A stretch of DNA of 64,000 nt from Oscheius onirici (lineage: Eukaryota > Nematoda > Chromadorea > Rhabditida > Rhabditidae): the NCBI GenBank assembly GCA_932521025.1, contig OW051468.1:7998064-8062063 (forward strand), in the 5' to 3' direction. Positions within the stretch are counted from its first letter, which is position 1. Each line of letters begins with the position of its first letter. The translations under genes were made by a program, and so were the position numbers. The notes under the pieces are model-generated. The model made no database searches and was not told the DNA's origin. It worked only from the letters and a program-made list of their open reading frames with translations. Below are positions 31,645-43,200 of the stretch, one piece after another.

Positions 31645-34600
31645 TTATTTGCGGCCTGGGATTCGCCGCCGAGCCTGGGCGATCTTCCGGCCGGCTGCTG
31701 AAGTGGACGGACCTCCGGATGTGGCCGAGAAGGCAAAGATTCCACCGTCGGATGCTGCTGAAAACAACTGATTTTTGAACGTTACAGTAGACATATTTTG
31801 TCAGAAAAGCCAAGTTGATAAGGTTACTGTAAAAGTTAAAAGTTGTTAGACTACACAAAGAACTTCAAGTTGGTGAATTGTAGGTTACTGTAGAGCTGGT
31901 AGCCAGGTCCGTGCCAGCAAGGCGCATTTTTGGAGGAAGCTCCGGAAAAACTTGCGCCTTGCTGGCCCGGATCCGGTTCCCAGCTCTCGGTTACTGTAGG
32001 CATGCTAACCTCTCTCTCATTACTCTCATGCAACCCTAGTGATATCTAGTTTGGGCCCTCTTGAACCGAAGGGACCGTGCTGGAAGTCAGATTAAAATAA
32101 AGTCTATATAATGTTCGTGAGTGACTTACCAGGAGCGGGAGCTGCCCCGAAGGATCCGAGACTGAAAGCTGGAGCCGCAGCGCCCGGAGCACCGAAAACA
32201 AAAGGCTGTGGTCCGCTAGGGGGAACAGCAGCACCAAAGTTGAAGCTCCTATAAAAGATTGTTCAATGAATTCAGGCTGAAAACTCACGATGGTGTCTCG
32301 GCAGGAGGGGCCGTAAAAAGATGTCCAGCTGATGCACTGCCAGTCAAGGAACTTCCTCCCAGAGAGAAATTAAGGGGATTGGAATTAGCAACTGGTGCGC
32401 CGAAAGCAAACGGAGCAGCTGCTGGAACTGGAGCAGCTCCGAACAGGTTGGTTGAGCTTGCAGTAGCCGCTGGAGCAGCTGGAGTCTGACCAAATAGATT
32501 GGTTGAACTGCCGCTCTGTCCGAAGATGCTTCCAACAGTCGCGGCCGGTTTGGCAGTATCTACAGCAGCAGGAGTCAATGCTCCGAACATGGGCTTCTTA
32601 GCAGCCGGAGCGTCTTGGCTTCCGAAGCCTGAAAGTGGAGGCATTTTAAATAAACAAATAGCCTCTTACATGTGGTAGCCGGCACTCCAAAGGTCGGAAC
32701 GGCAGCTGGAACGGACGGTGTGGCGTTGAAGCCGGAGAACAGAGATGGAGCCGCCGTCGCAGCTGGTACAGTCGGAGCGGGAGTTGTGGCGCCAAAAATG
32801 GAGCCAGGGGCTGTGGAAGAGCTGAATAGAGGCTTGACTGGCTCAGCTGCTGGAGCAGTGGCTGCCGATGCTCCAAAGAGTGGCTTCGAAGTGTCCAGAG
32901 GGGTAGAAGCTCCGAACAGCGGCTTGGTAGAGTCAGATTGACCAAAGAGAGGCTTCGATGAATCCAGGGGAGTCGAAGTTCCGAACAGAGGCTTTGAACT
33001 GTCTCCGAAGAGCGGCTTCTTAGCCGGTTCAGATGCAGGAGCCCCGAAACTGATCTTCGGAAGGTCAGTAGTCTTTGTTTCGGTAGCCGGAGCTCCGAAA
33101 AGCGGTGTCTGCCCAAAAAGTGGCTTGGAGACTTCAGCAGAGGCTCCAAACAGCGGCTTTGATGGTTCAGGAGCGGTGGTTGTGGTCCCGAAGAGTTTAG
33201 AAGCCCCATTCAGAGCAGGGGTAGTCTCCGCAGTCTTTTCAACTGTTGAGGATCCAAGTCCGAAACCAAACTTGACAGGAGCTGCCGGAGCAAAGGAAGA
33301 GAGATTGCTGACAAGTTCTTTCTGTGCCGGAGCTCCAGAAGAACCGCCTTCTTTTGGTGTTCCACAAGCCACACATTTGTCTCCGATGCTGTTGACAAAG
33401 CACACTGCACAGCTCCATGTGGCGCTTTCCGTCTTGGCTGCAGGAGCTCCAAAAGTGATTGTAGGAGTAGCTTCTGTCGGTTTCGAAGCTCCAAACAAAT
33501 TCGGGGAGCTGCTCGAAGCAGTCAGAGGCTTTTCTACAGGTTTTTCTGTTGCAGGAGCAGGTGTGACGCCAAAACTGAATCCAGAAGTTGCTCCCGAAGC
33601 GATTGGCTTGAAAGTCGAGGTCAGTTTCTTCTGTCCCGTTTTACTGTACTCGCAACAGGAGCAGGAGTCGCCCTGAAGTAGAAAAATGTAAAAACTGTAG
33701 AAAGAAGAACTTGCAGTAGCTTTGACAAAGCAGTTGGGACAATCCCAAGAGTCTGTGGAAGCTGGAGCTGGAGTACTTGTTCCAAAACCAAAGCTATGAG
33801 TGCTATTCCCTTTCGGAGCGAACGAGGCCAGATTCGAGACGAGTTCCTTCTGAGGAGCTGCAGCGGTACTGGCTCCGCCTTTGGGAGTCTGACAACAGAT
33901 GCATTTCTCTCCCTAAAGTTGGCGGTTTTGTGGAGAAGGAAAAGCTTACCGTGTTCTCAACGAAACATTCACTGCAACTCCACTTGTCCGCAGTTTTGGC
34001 TGTGGGTGTAGGAGCTGTGATTGTCACAGACACCGTTGGCTCTTTAACTGGCGGAGCAGTAAATCCGAACGTGCTCTTTGGCTCTTCCTTCTGAGGTTCC
34101 GGACTCGATTCTCTGGATTCCGAAGACTGTAAAACGTTGATCTTTCCAAATTTACTCAAGAAAACTAACCGATTCATCGCTTTCATCCTTGTCACTCTCC
34201 TCAGAAGAACTACTCGACTGCTGTTCAAAAGATGTGCTCATTGATGAAGTCGGTCTTCCATTGGACTTTGTCGACGTTCTCTCCTTGGGCATATCGAATT
34301 GGAAGCTGAGGTTTCCCATGAAACCCTTAGCCGGAGCTGTCACTGTCGGCATTTTGACAGTTTTTGGAACGGGAAGAGCGTTGATCTCCTCCTCATCGTC
34401 GAGATCTTTTGTGTTGAAAACGTTCCGCGAAATACCGTCAGAACCTTTTAGTTTCGAGGTCCTCTGTCGTCCCAGATCAGCTGTCAGCCTTGGAATGGAC
34501 GTGGGAATCTCGAAGATTGGATGGAGACGACTTCCATTCAGCTCATCAACAGCTTCACTTCCATTCGTTTCCTTCTGCTTGGCTGCCACATCCCTCTCTT

Positions 34601-36047
34601 TCATACTTGGACGGTAGATGTCCTTCCTAAACAAAAATTTGTATTGGAATCGAACTTGAGGCATGATTCGTTTCTCAGTCTAACCTCTAACCGACTGTGC
34701 CATGCGGGAAATGTTGATCTTTCAAAATCTGTGCTTGTACCACGCCATTTTGATTTTGGGTCAACTCGTATACAGTCTGTTCAAAATGTAAAGCTCGGAA
34801 AACTCACCAGTAAGGAGTCTTATTGAATCCCAAATTTGTGGAAAGAAGTTGCAGCCTCGTCGGCACAGCAGATCTGGTCTTTCTCAACGGAGGAGCTCCA
34901 GCCGAACTGGTTGTATTGAAGATGGCACTGGCCGTATTCCATCGTTCCGACGTGACTGTCGGAACCCGCATCACGGGCAACTTTTTCGCCTCTCTGGCCG
35001 GAGTGTGGACCTTTTCCAGTTGCGCCAAAATGGCTCTAGTTTTGGAACTGAGTCCGGACGAAGTTGTGCTGGCCGCTCCACTCAGACGACTCTTGAGAGA
35101 ACGGACAGATGAGGCTGGGGAAGCATCTACCCGGTCGCCGGCCCAAGTCATGTCTAGACGCTCAGGAACTGTGATACGAATCTGAAGGAAGATTTTATAG
35201 AAGAAACTAAAGGAAACTTACAGGCTCTTCAGCCAGACTAAGATTCGCGTTTCCACAAAACCTCTTGGAGGATTTGTGCTTGAAAATGTCGTCCAGTACT
35301 GGCGGATCTCCGTTTGTCATGTGCTGCCGTTTCCTCTGGAAATCAAACTACTCATTTTCGTCGAAATTGTGCATCTGGCTGTGATTAATCCGCGGATTAA
35401 CCCTTCCTGTACCCTTTAATTAGTCCCGGAAGCTAACCAGTCATTATGTCAGTAGTCTGTCAACAGACTGTTTAAAATGTCTGTTCAAAATGTAGAGAGC
35501 ATAATTTGAATTGGCCCACGCTTTCTTCATAGAACAATTTTCAAATCAAATTGGCGGAAATTTAGCAAAATTTTCAAATTTTCCCGGTAAAATGGCTATT
35601 AGGCAGCCAAAACATAAGGCTCTCACAGGGAACATTCTTTCGGGTTACTGTAGCCTTCTTCTTTTTGAACAGACTATAACCCAAAATATAGCGACAAAAG
35701 GTTACCGTATCAGTTCCAGTCCTCTGGATAATTGAGACCGGAGACGTCAGTGCTCTCAAAGATTTACTGGTGACTGGTCTCGTGCCTGAAACGTATCAAA
35801 TATGAGCAAAAAATGCATTGTACCATTGGTTGGCGGAGAAAAGTGTTTGATGAGATTCTTGGCATTTTCTACCCTTTTCTGGAGACTTGGATTTATGGGA
35901 GTCTTCACGGGCTCAACCGTAGAACTTGACTCTCCCGTGCTGGTCGCTTGAAAATATTTGTATAAAAAATTAGTTTTTAGACTTACAAGTTGCTCCGAAG
36001 AGTCGACTGAACCATCCGCCGGACTCGGTCTTTGCCGGTGAGGACAT
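31645..36047 (-). CDS. npp-7: Nup153-like nucleoporin
   Basis: Nuclear-basket nucleoporin related to Nup153 (C. elegans NPP-7), which anchors basket components and binds importins and Ran. The N-terminus MSSPAKTESGGWFSRLFG is followed by a Ser/acidic region. Three RanBP2-type zinc fingers occupy the middle: WSCSECFVENT..CICC (33895-34000), SWDCPNCFVKA..CSCC (33630-33760) and WSCAVCFVNSIGDKCVACG (33345-33425). A long FG/LFG-repeat region (many LFGAS, LFGQ, SFGAP; 32250-33330) follows, and the tail ends with a basic patch (AAGRKIAQARRRIPGRK) like the importin-binding end of basket Nups. Three rather than four fingers. Introns carry a MITE fragment and a TACTGTAG palindrome. Confidence 0.88.
31880..32002. 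repeat. TACTGTAG palindromic element
   Basis: In a Nup153-like intron. Left arm GGTTACTGTAGAGCTGG, then GTGCCAGCAAGGCGCA; the right arm is the inverse (GCGCCTTGCTGGC, CCAGCTCTCGGTTACTGTA). About 120 bp, near-perfect fold-back with a GGAGGAAGCTCC centre. Confidence 0.8.
34768..34800. repeat. Fragment of the TCTGTTCAAA MITE family
   Basis: TACAGTCTGTTCAAAATGTA in a Nup153-like intron matches one end of MITE copy B (TGTCTGTTCAAAATGTAGAG). Only one terminus is seen. Confidence 0.5.
35463..35678. mobile_element. MITE copy B
   Basis: In a Nup153-like intron. Starts CAGACTGTTTAAAATGTCTG TTCAAAATG (a doubled left end) and ends TTTTTGAACAGACTATA. The interior (216 bp) has GGCGGAAATTTAGC and GGGTTACTGTAG; interior differs from copies A, C and D, so only the ends define it. 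Confidence 0.6.
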
Positions 36048-37253
36048 TTTTGAAGGAAAACAAAACAAAACAAGAAACAACAAGATCCGAGAGGGTCTTC
36101 ACTTCTGCTAGAACCCTGAAAAGCGATAGTTTTTTTTGGAAAACAATCGATTGAAAAAATTTGCGAAAAAAGCAAGCAATTGGACGAGAAGCCAATACAG
36201 GAGAATCCTCAAGACAATTAAGGGAAAAGTTGGGATACAAATCAAAGGAATTTGAAAAGAGGACAGAATTTTCAGGAGAAAACTTAATAAAAGTGAGGAC
36301 TGATATCTGGGAGAAAATTTTAAAAATTTGATTTTCTTCCAGTTCAGAACCTCTTTCTCGGTAGTTTTCGACCAAAAATACAGTATGTTTTCCATTGAAT
36401 ATATCAAAAAGTAGAAAGATTCGAAACTGAGGACATTGAGGCTGGAAAATACGAAAGTCCATATGCGAAAATAGTTGCAAAGGCATGATACCAGGGAGCT
36501 AGTTCCCGCCGACGGACGCGACGCAGCCGCCGCGCACCGGAAAGTCCACTAGGAGTATTTTCGAGTGGACGCCAAAGAGGAGAGACTGGGGAGAGAGAGC
36601 CCGCGAATCTTATTCGTCCCTCCCCTTCTGAGAGAGGGCGGAGGGACCACGTTCAGTTTTGACCACTGTCCACTCGATCCTCTCTTTTCTCTCTTCAAGC
36701 GCCATGTTTTGTATTTTTTGTCATCAATTTTTACTTCCTCCAAATTCTAATGGTGAATTCAAATTTCAGGCGGCAAAACATGAGAATAGCTAGCTGACCG
36801 AGCCACCTTTCTTCGATTATTCTACTATTTTCAACATGTACCACCGTTTTAGAGGTTTGTTTTGAGATTTTATTCAGGAACTCGGCAAAAACTTGGTAAT
36901 AACATTTTGTATTGCGACAGTAACTTTATAGAATTTAGACCCCATAGAGAAATTTAGAGAAATCTTTTTTTTTAGCTCACGGATGCGCTTTCTAGTTTTG
37001 CAAAGTTCTACAAAATTGTAGTGCTGTTCAAATACTACAACTTTGTAGAAAATTGTGGAGCTGGGAAATGTAAGCTTGAGCTAGAAAATTGAGATTCCTT
37101 CCAAAAGACCGAAAGTTTAGCCTGTTGTTTAGCCCTCTTTCCGGTATATTTCCTCCTTCTTAAAACGCAAAAAATCAATGTAATTTTTGGTGAAATGCCG
37201 CTATTTTGATCTGTCAAGGACCCGCCAGGGAGGACCATTAAGTGGCAGACCAT
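36048..37253. promoter_or_regulatory. Divergent upstream region between Nup153-like and UNC-40 genes
   Basis: About 1.2 kb with no gene. 36490-36540 is CG-rich (CCGACGGACGCGACGCAGCC), unlike the surrounding AT-rich DNA, and could be a promoter core. A fold-back repeat sits at 36973-37090, close to the UNC-40 start. Confidence 0.35.
36973..37090. repeat. Fold-back repeat copy 9
   Basis: AGCTCACGGATGCG flank, arm TAGTTTTGCAAAGTTCTACA and AATTGTAG against CTACAACTTTGTAGAAAATT; right flank AAATGTAAGCTTGAGCTAG. Confidence 0.8.
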
Positions 37254-40200
37254 ATGGTATCTATTGAGTCGGAAGAGAGCCAATCTGTTCGAGTGGTATC
37301 TCACAATCAAGAGAAATTTCAGCTGTTCTCCTAATACTCTTTCTTCTCCCGATCAGCTACTGTCATCGACGACAACACACAGCTCGTTCCGTCGAGAGCG
37401 GTAGGTTCTTTTTGTCAAAGAGAGGATTTGCGAGAGATAGTCTCTCTGTTTTTCCGCAGTTTTCACGCTGTGTGGTTTCACGCCGCTTGCCGCCCCGAGA
37501 AACTGGAAATCGTAACCGGGGACCATAGCTTTGACAAAAACAAGCAGAAACTTTTCCAGATAAACGCTTCCTCGGCTTCCAATTCCAACAGGAGCCAAAG
37601 GGCGGCTTCTTCTCGGAATCTATTCTCCTTCACTGCCAATATCAGCTGGAAAATCAGAACGCCGACGCGCCCATTTTGGAATGGAAACGAGATGGCAGTT
37701 TGGTGAGGACGCGATCCGACGAAATGTTTGTTTTCTTCTGTTTTTCCCTTTTATGAAAGTCGTTCAGCTCGATTCTGACTAATGGCTCTCTTCTAATTTC
37801 GAAACCGCAGCCCGGCCACGAGGGAAACTACCAATGCGTCGTTCATGTGAAGGATGACGTCGGATTTGTGTGGACCTTTTTGAGTCGAAAAGCCGCCGTT
37901 CAGCTCGAAACTCTGCCAAAGTGGGCTCCTTTAGTGACAGAATAGACGAAATTGTTCAGATTTGTGAATCAGCCGGTGGATCAGGAGGTCCCTCGCGGTC
38001 ATCCTGCCGTCCTACATTGTTACACTGTGAGTCATAAAGAACACCGAGGGTGGTAGATATCAAAGCTTTTTAGCCGCTCAACTACTCCAATCTGGTGAAA
38101 GTCAGCTGGTTCCGAGACGGGCACGAGATTAGTCTTGAGAATGGTGAGTTATTACAGAAAGTAACCCAGACTTTGGAACTTCGAGCAGAAATCTCAAATT
38201 TATAGCTCACGCTTACATTATCAAGCTTCACAATGTTCTACAAAATTCTACAAAATTGTAGAGCTGATAAAATACTATCACTTTGCAGAACATCAAAAAG
38301 AAGGAAAATGTAACCATGAGCCAGAAAATTGAGATTTGTTAGGGACAGTAGCACGTAGCCGAACTGACGCGGTCATTCAAATCGGGGCTCAGAAGATTAA
38401 ATCCGCCAGTGTATTCTCCCATCTTTTTGCTAAAACAGATCGTTAGAAACAAAAAAAAAACATTAAACTTACTCAAAACTGTGATCATCAAACAGTTCTA
38501 CGACACAGCCTTTTTTGACTTGAAGCGTTGTCGTTTTGTCATTGAACCCGTCTCCAATCCAGGGATAGTTGGCGGCAGTCATGTTGTAGGACTCTCCGCC
38601 ACAGTCAGAATTCTCGTAAAGGACGGCACAATGGCCCTTTAGAGGAGGACAGATGGCTTGACTGGAGGAAATAAGAGCAAAGACTAGTAGGAAGAAAATC
38701 ATTGGTGAACTGAGGGAGTCTTGGCTCTTTTATAAACTCTAGGCACTTTCGGGAAGTGACTTATATTCTTCGAAGAACTCTTGTAATTAGAGGAAACTCT
38801 CGGAACTCTCGGAAACTCAACAAAAAGGAAATAGGGGCAAACTTGTATTAGATTCGAGCACGCCTCTCATAAAAATGAAAAACTTTAATATGGTTTGTTC
38901 AAAAAAAAAGAACTCGACCGTAACCCATTTAATTCGCTGCGAGACAGGAATAGCAACAGAAAACTTGGCTGAGTATCCTATGTTTCCATGTTATAAGGGT
39001 CTCGCGCTGAAACAAATGGGTTACGGGCGAGCTCTCTTTTTTTAACATACCATAAACGGAATCGCGGTTCGCACAGCGCGCCATTGCTTCGACATTCCTT
39101 CGGTTTTACCGACTTAGACTGAACCGATTTGGCTCAAATATTTTGACAGGAGATTGTTGACACGGTTCTCCAAGATGCTTTTTTTTTCAATTTTTATGAA
39201 TTCGAACCATAAATTCGAGCCACGCCAAACAGACAACACGAGACGATTCGTTCTAAAAGAATAGATTCCTCCAATCCTCAGGAACCTTTCAGCGTAGTTT
39301 TGCTCCCCTCTCTGACAAGATAATCCTGCCATCAGAAGCTCTGTCACTAATATATTGATTAGAGAGATCCGACAAGTAGATAGCCCCGAAGTGCTTTTCC
39401 GGCCGATTGCGGAGAGTCGCCGATTACACCCATTTGGGGATTCGTTTAGTCTCTCGGACTAGTAGGAGCCCGCATGCCTTTGATTAGCGTCCAGTATGCA
39501 TGCAAGAGGGTCGAATGTCAGTCGCCCCCGAACGGAAGTTATGATTGGCGGGAGAGTACACAAACATGGGAAAATTTCAGGCGATTATCATGTTCTGCCG
39601 TTGAGCAACTCTTTGGAAATCAGCTCGGCTCAGTCGAGACACGAGGGAGAGTACAAGTGCGTCGCTGAGGGAGCAGGAAAGCGAAGGACGAGTCATACTG
39701 GCCGAATCAAGATTGCCGCAGGTAGCGTCTATTGTCTTCCCCCTTCACATTAATCCCCCTGGCTCTGACCTTGGCTGTGACAGCTCCAGATCTTATCTCG
39801 CGCGATCTCTTGAGACTTGAAACTAATTGGAAGGAGAAAACCCATCTTACATTATTACAATTTATCTGGTGCTAATCCGACAATTGGAACATAGCAGCGG
39901 ACGTGTAATAGTGACCACCTGCCGAGCAATAAATCAGATGGAAACGGGAAGAGGAAGGGGGAGAAACAGTCTGTCATCCTTTCACAGCTAATCCCTCAAA
40001 ATTCGAGGGGACAATGGAAGAATAATTGGCTTTTTTTCGGGGGACTGAATTGGATTTGGAAGAACAGGTGTTTTCAGGCCCGAAATCTTCTGCCGAAGTA
40101 GACTTTCTGTCCGAGCCACGTGCTCAGACTGCTTACGAAGGAGACGACGTCCTGTTCGAGTGTCTTGCCTCTGGAGACAATCGTCCCGAAGTTCGATGGT

Positions 40201-43200
40201 CAGTTTCGAATCGCCCCGTGTGTAAGCCAGATGTTTCTAGGCTGAAAGACTCTCGCCAGGTGTCTCTGGACGGGAATCGTCTGCGTCGCGTCGGTCTGTC
40301 CTCACTGCTCGTAAAAGAGGTGACCATCGACGATGCGGGACTTTATACTTGTCGAGCGAGTAACAGCGAAGACAGCAAAGACAGGACTGTCGCTCTGAAG
40401 ATTAACGTCTTGCCTCATATCACAACAGAGCCATTGAATAAGGTGTCCATCGAGACGGCTGATGTGGAGTTTGAATGTGCCGCCAGTGGTCGTCCTTTGC
40501 CCTCAATCAATTGGTTCAAGAATGGGGAAAAGATTGTCCCTAGCGAGTACTTTGTGATTGAGCCGAATCGCTTAAAAATACTCGGTCTGGTCAAGACGGA
40601 TCAAGGAGTCTATCAGTGCGTCGCGAGCAATGATTATGGATCAGTACAGGCGGCCGCTCAACTCGTCGTCGACAGTCCAGGTACGAATGAAATGAGACAG
40701 AGTACGACTGAGATTCTGACTGTCTTTTACGGTACATTTCGCTCCAGGACCAACCTTCCTTGCAACAGTGGGGTTAAGCTCAATTCCGCAGAGAACAGTC
40801 ATGTCGGCTGATGGTTCGTTTCAATGAAAGAGTGCTCCCATTGTGTAACTCTCTAAAATGGTCACAGTCCTTCCCAGATTAACCAAATAATGGTCATGAT
40901 TTTGTGTATATTTGTTTTGGAAGAAAAAGAGTCAATTTCCAGATTCTTCTTCCATCGCAGCCAGTTCGGGCCAGCCACAAACTCCTTCGGCTCCTCTCGG
41001 ACTCAAGACCATCAACACTGGAAGTCGTCTGATCAGTCTCGAATGGGATCCGCCAGTCCAACGGTACGGTAGCATACTGCGATACCATATTCTGTACAAG
41101 GAGGAAAACATTGACAGGTGCTTAAATTCTATATACTTTCTCAAGAGATTTTTAGAGAGAGAATGTCCAACTCCTCCTCGACGTCGGCAACATTGACAGG
41201 ACTACAGCCTGATACTCTGTACATCATCAGAGTTTCGGCTGAAAACGAGGCGGGGCCTGGAAAGACGTCGGACCACATCAAGATCATGACCAAGAAAGAG
41301 CGTTAGTCTTATTTCATATTTTTGTGGTACCCCAGTTTCAGTCGAAGTTCCGGGAAAGGTGGTAAACCTCCAGGCGACGGCCTTGTCTTCCGAAACGGTC
41401 GCAGTGAAATGGGATCCTCCAGTTACTGGCCCGGCCGCCCTTCGGTACAAACTTTTCTACATCAAAAATCCTGCCGGAGATGAACAGGAAACGCAGACTA
41501 TTGTATGTTTTCCAATGAAAGTTCCTCTACGATTTTAGACCACCGGAACTTCCCACACTTTCCATGGAATGGAAAAGTATACCGAGTACCTGATCCGAGT
41601 CGAAGCCGACGGAGAGTACGGTAGTGGTCTTTCCAGTACCGTCGTCTCTGTCAAAACGCATTCTGATCTGCCGAAAGAGCCGCCGAGAGACATCACAGTC
41701 GAAGCGACCTCCTCTACAAGTGTCAAAGTGACTTGGAAGGAGCCGGTAGAGGGAGTCAATGGAGACATTACTGGCTACAAGTAGGATTTAGTTTTTTTTG
41801 AAAACAGTATACTGTAGGGTACGGTACAAGACAAAACATCGCGGAAACAGCAAGGGAAACACTTTTGTCATTGATGCGGAAGAGTTGGAATACACGATCA
41901 CAGATCTGGAGAAGGATACTCAATATCTGGTCAAGGTGGCCGTAGTCAATCATGTGAGTCCTTTACTCTACTTTCATTGACTCGTCTTCAGAACGGAACT
42001 GGAGAGTTTTCCGACTGGCTCCACGTCTCTACACCTCCTTTGGACAAGGAAGAATCGCTTCTCGGAGCTCCGAGAGAGCTGCGTCCTCAGGCCGGTAGCG
42101 ATTACATCATGCTCTCGTGGATTTCGCCAGCTGACGAGTCGGTTCTTGTTCGGGAATATCAGGTACATTTGAAGTGTCAGCTTCTTTACTTTTTTTTAGA
42201 TCGGATGGGGACACAATGTACCAGACATTCATACGTCCCGAGTCGGTGGAAACGTTCATCAGTACAAGATCCAGGGTCTCAAGAGTGGTCGAGATTATGT
42301 CGTGTCACTCAGAGCGTCCAATAAGCACGGTCTCGGTTTTCCCATCTACGAAACTGTGAGGACACTGAGTCCCGCCAGTACCTACCAGGCTCCAATCTCA
42401 TTTTCCGATACCGTAATGACGCCAGTCGGAGTCAGAGCGGAATCTCAGTCGGCCACAAGCATGAGAGTCAGCTGGACCGATCCCGATCCTACAGCTTTCA
42501 ATGCTGTCTATACTGTCAGATACAGTAGCGGGTCAGTCGAGTCGAGTTCCCTTTATGAAGTTCTTACAGAATCGACGGGAACCAGATGCGTTCAGTGAAC
42601 AGTTCGGACAGCTGGGCAGTGGTAGATGGTCTCCGTCCAGCCACAGAATACGAATTTGTTGTGAGGACCATCACGAACGAGGGTTCCGTCAGTCCATGGT
42701 CAATGGCTGCCAGGAACAGAACAAGTCCAGCTGCTCCTTCTTCGGCTCCTCGAGACCTAACTGTTCTTCCTGCTTCCTCTGGAGATCCACACTCGGTCTC
42801 TCTCAACTGGCAACCACCGAAATACAGTAATGGAGAAATTGAGGGTATGACTCTTTGAATTCTTTAAAATCAGCTTTCAGAATATCTGATCTATTACACG
42901 GATCGTCCGACACTGTCCGACAAGGACTGGACAATTAACTACGTTTCGGGAGACAGACTCAGTCATCATGTCAACAATCTGCTTCCAAAAGTCTCGTACT
43001 ACTTCAAGATACAGGCCCGGAATGAAAAAGGTAGATTTACAGCGTCAAATGCCGTTTATTCAAGCTTCCATACAGCATTGTTTGCTCCTAGTTGATAGCC
43101 GGCTGAATCTTGAGCCACTTTCCACCAAAGAGGATTCTCTTGGGCTTGAAGTCGGGACACTCGATACTCATCTTGATCAATTTCTCCTCCTCGCTCGGGT

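Noticed and set aside
32259-33676. Long + strand open frames rich in Gly, Ala and Val
   Set aside because: They are mirrors of the FG-repeat region of the Nup153-like gene.
37400-37560. Extra intron in the second UNC-40 exon
   Set aside because: The frame is open straight through GTAGGTTC, and splicing there gave early stops.
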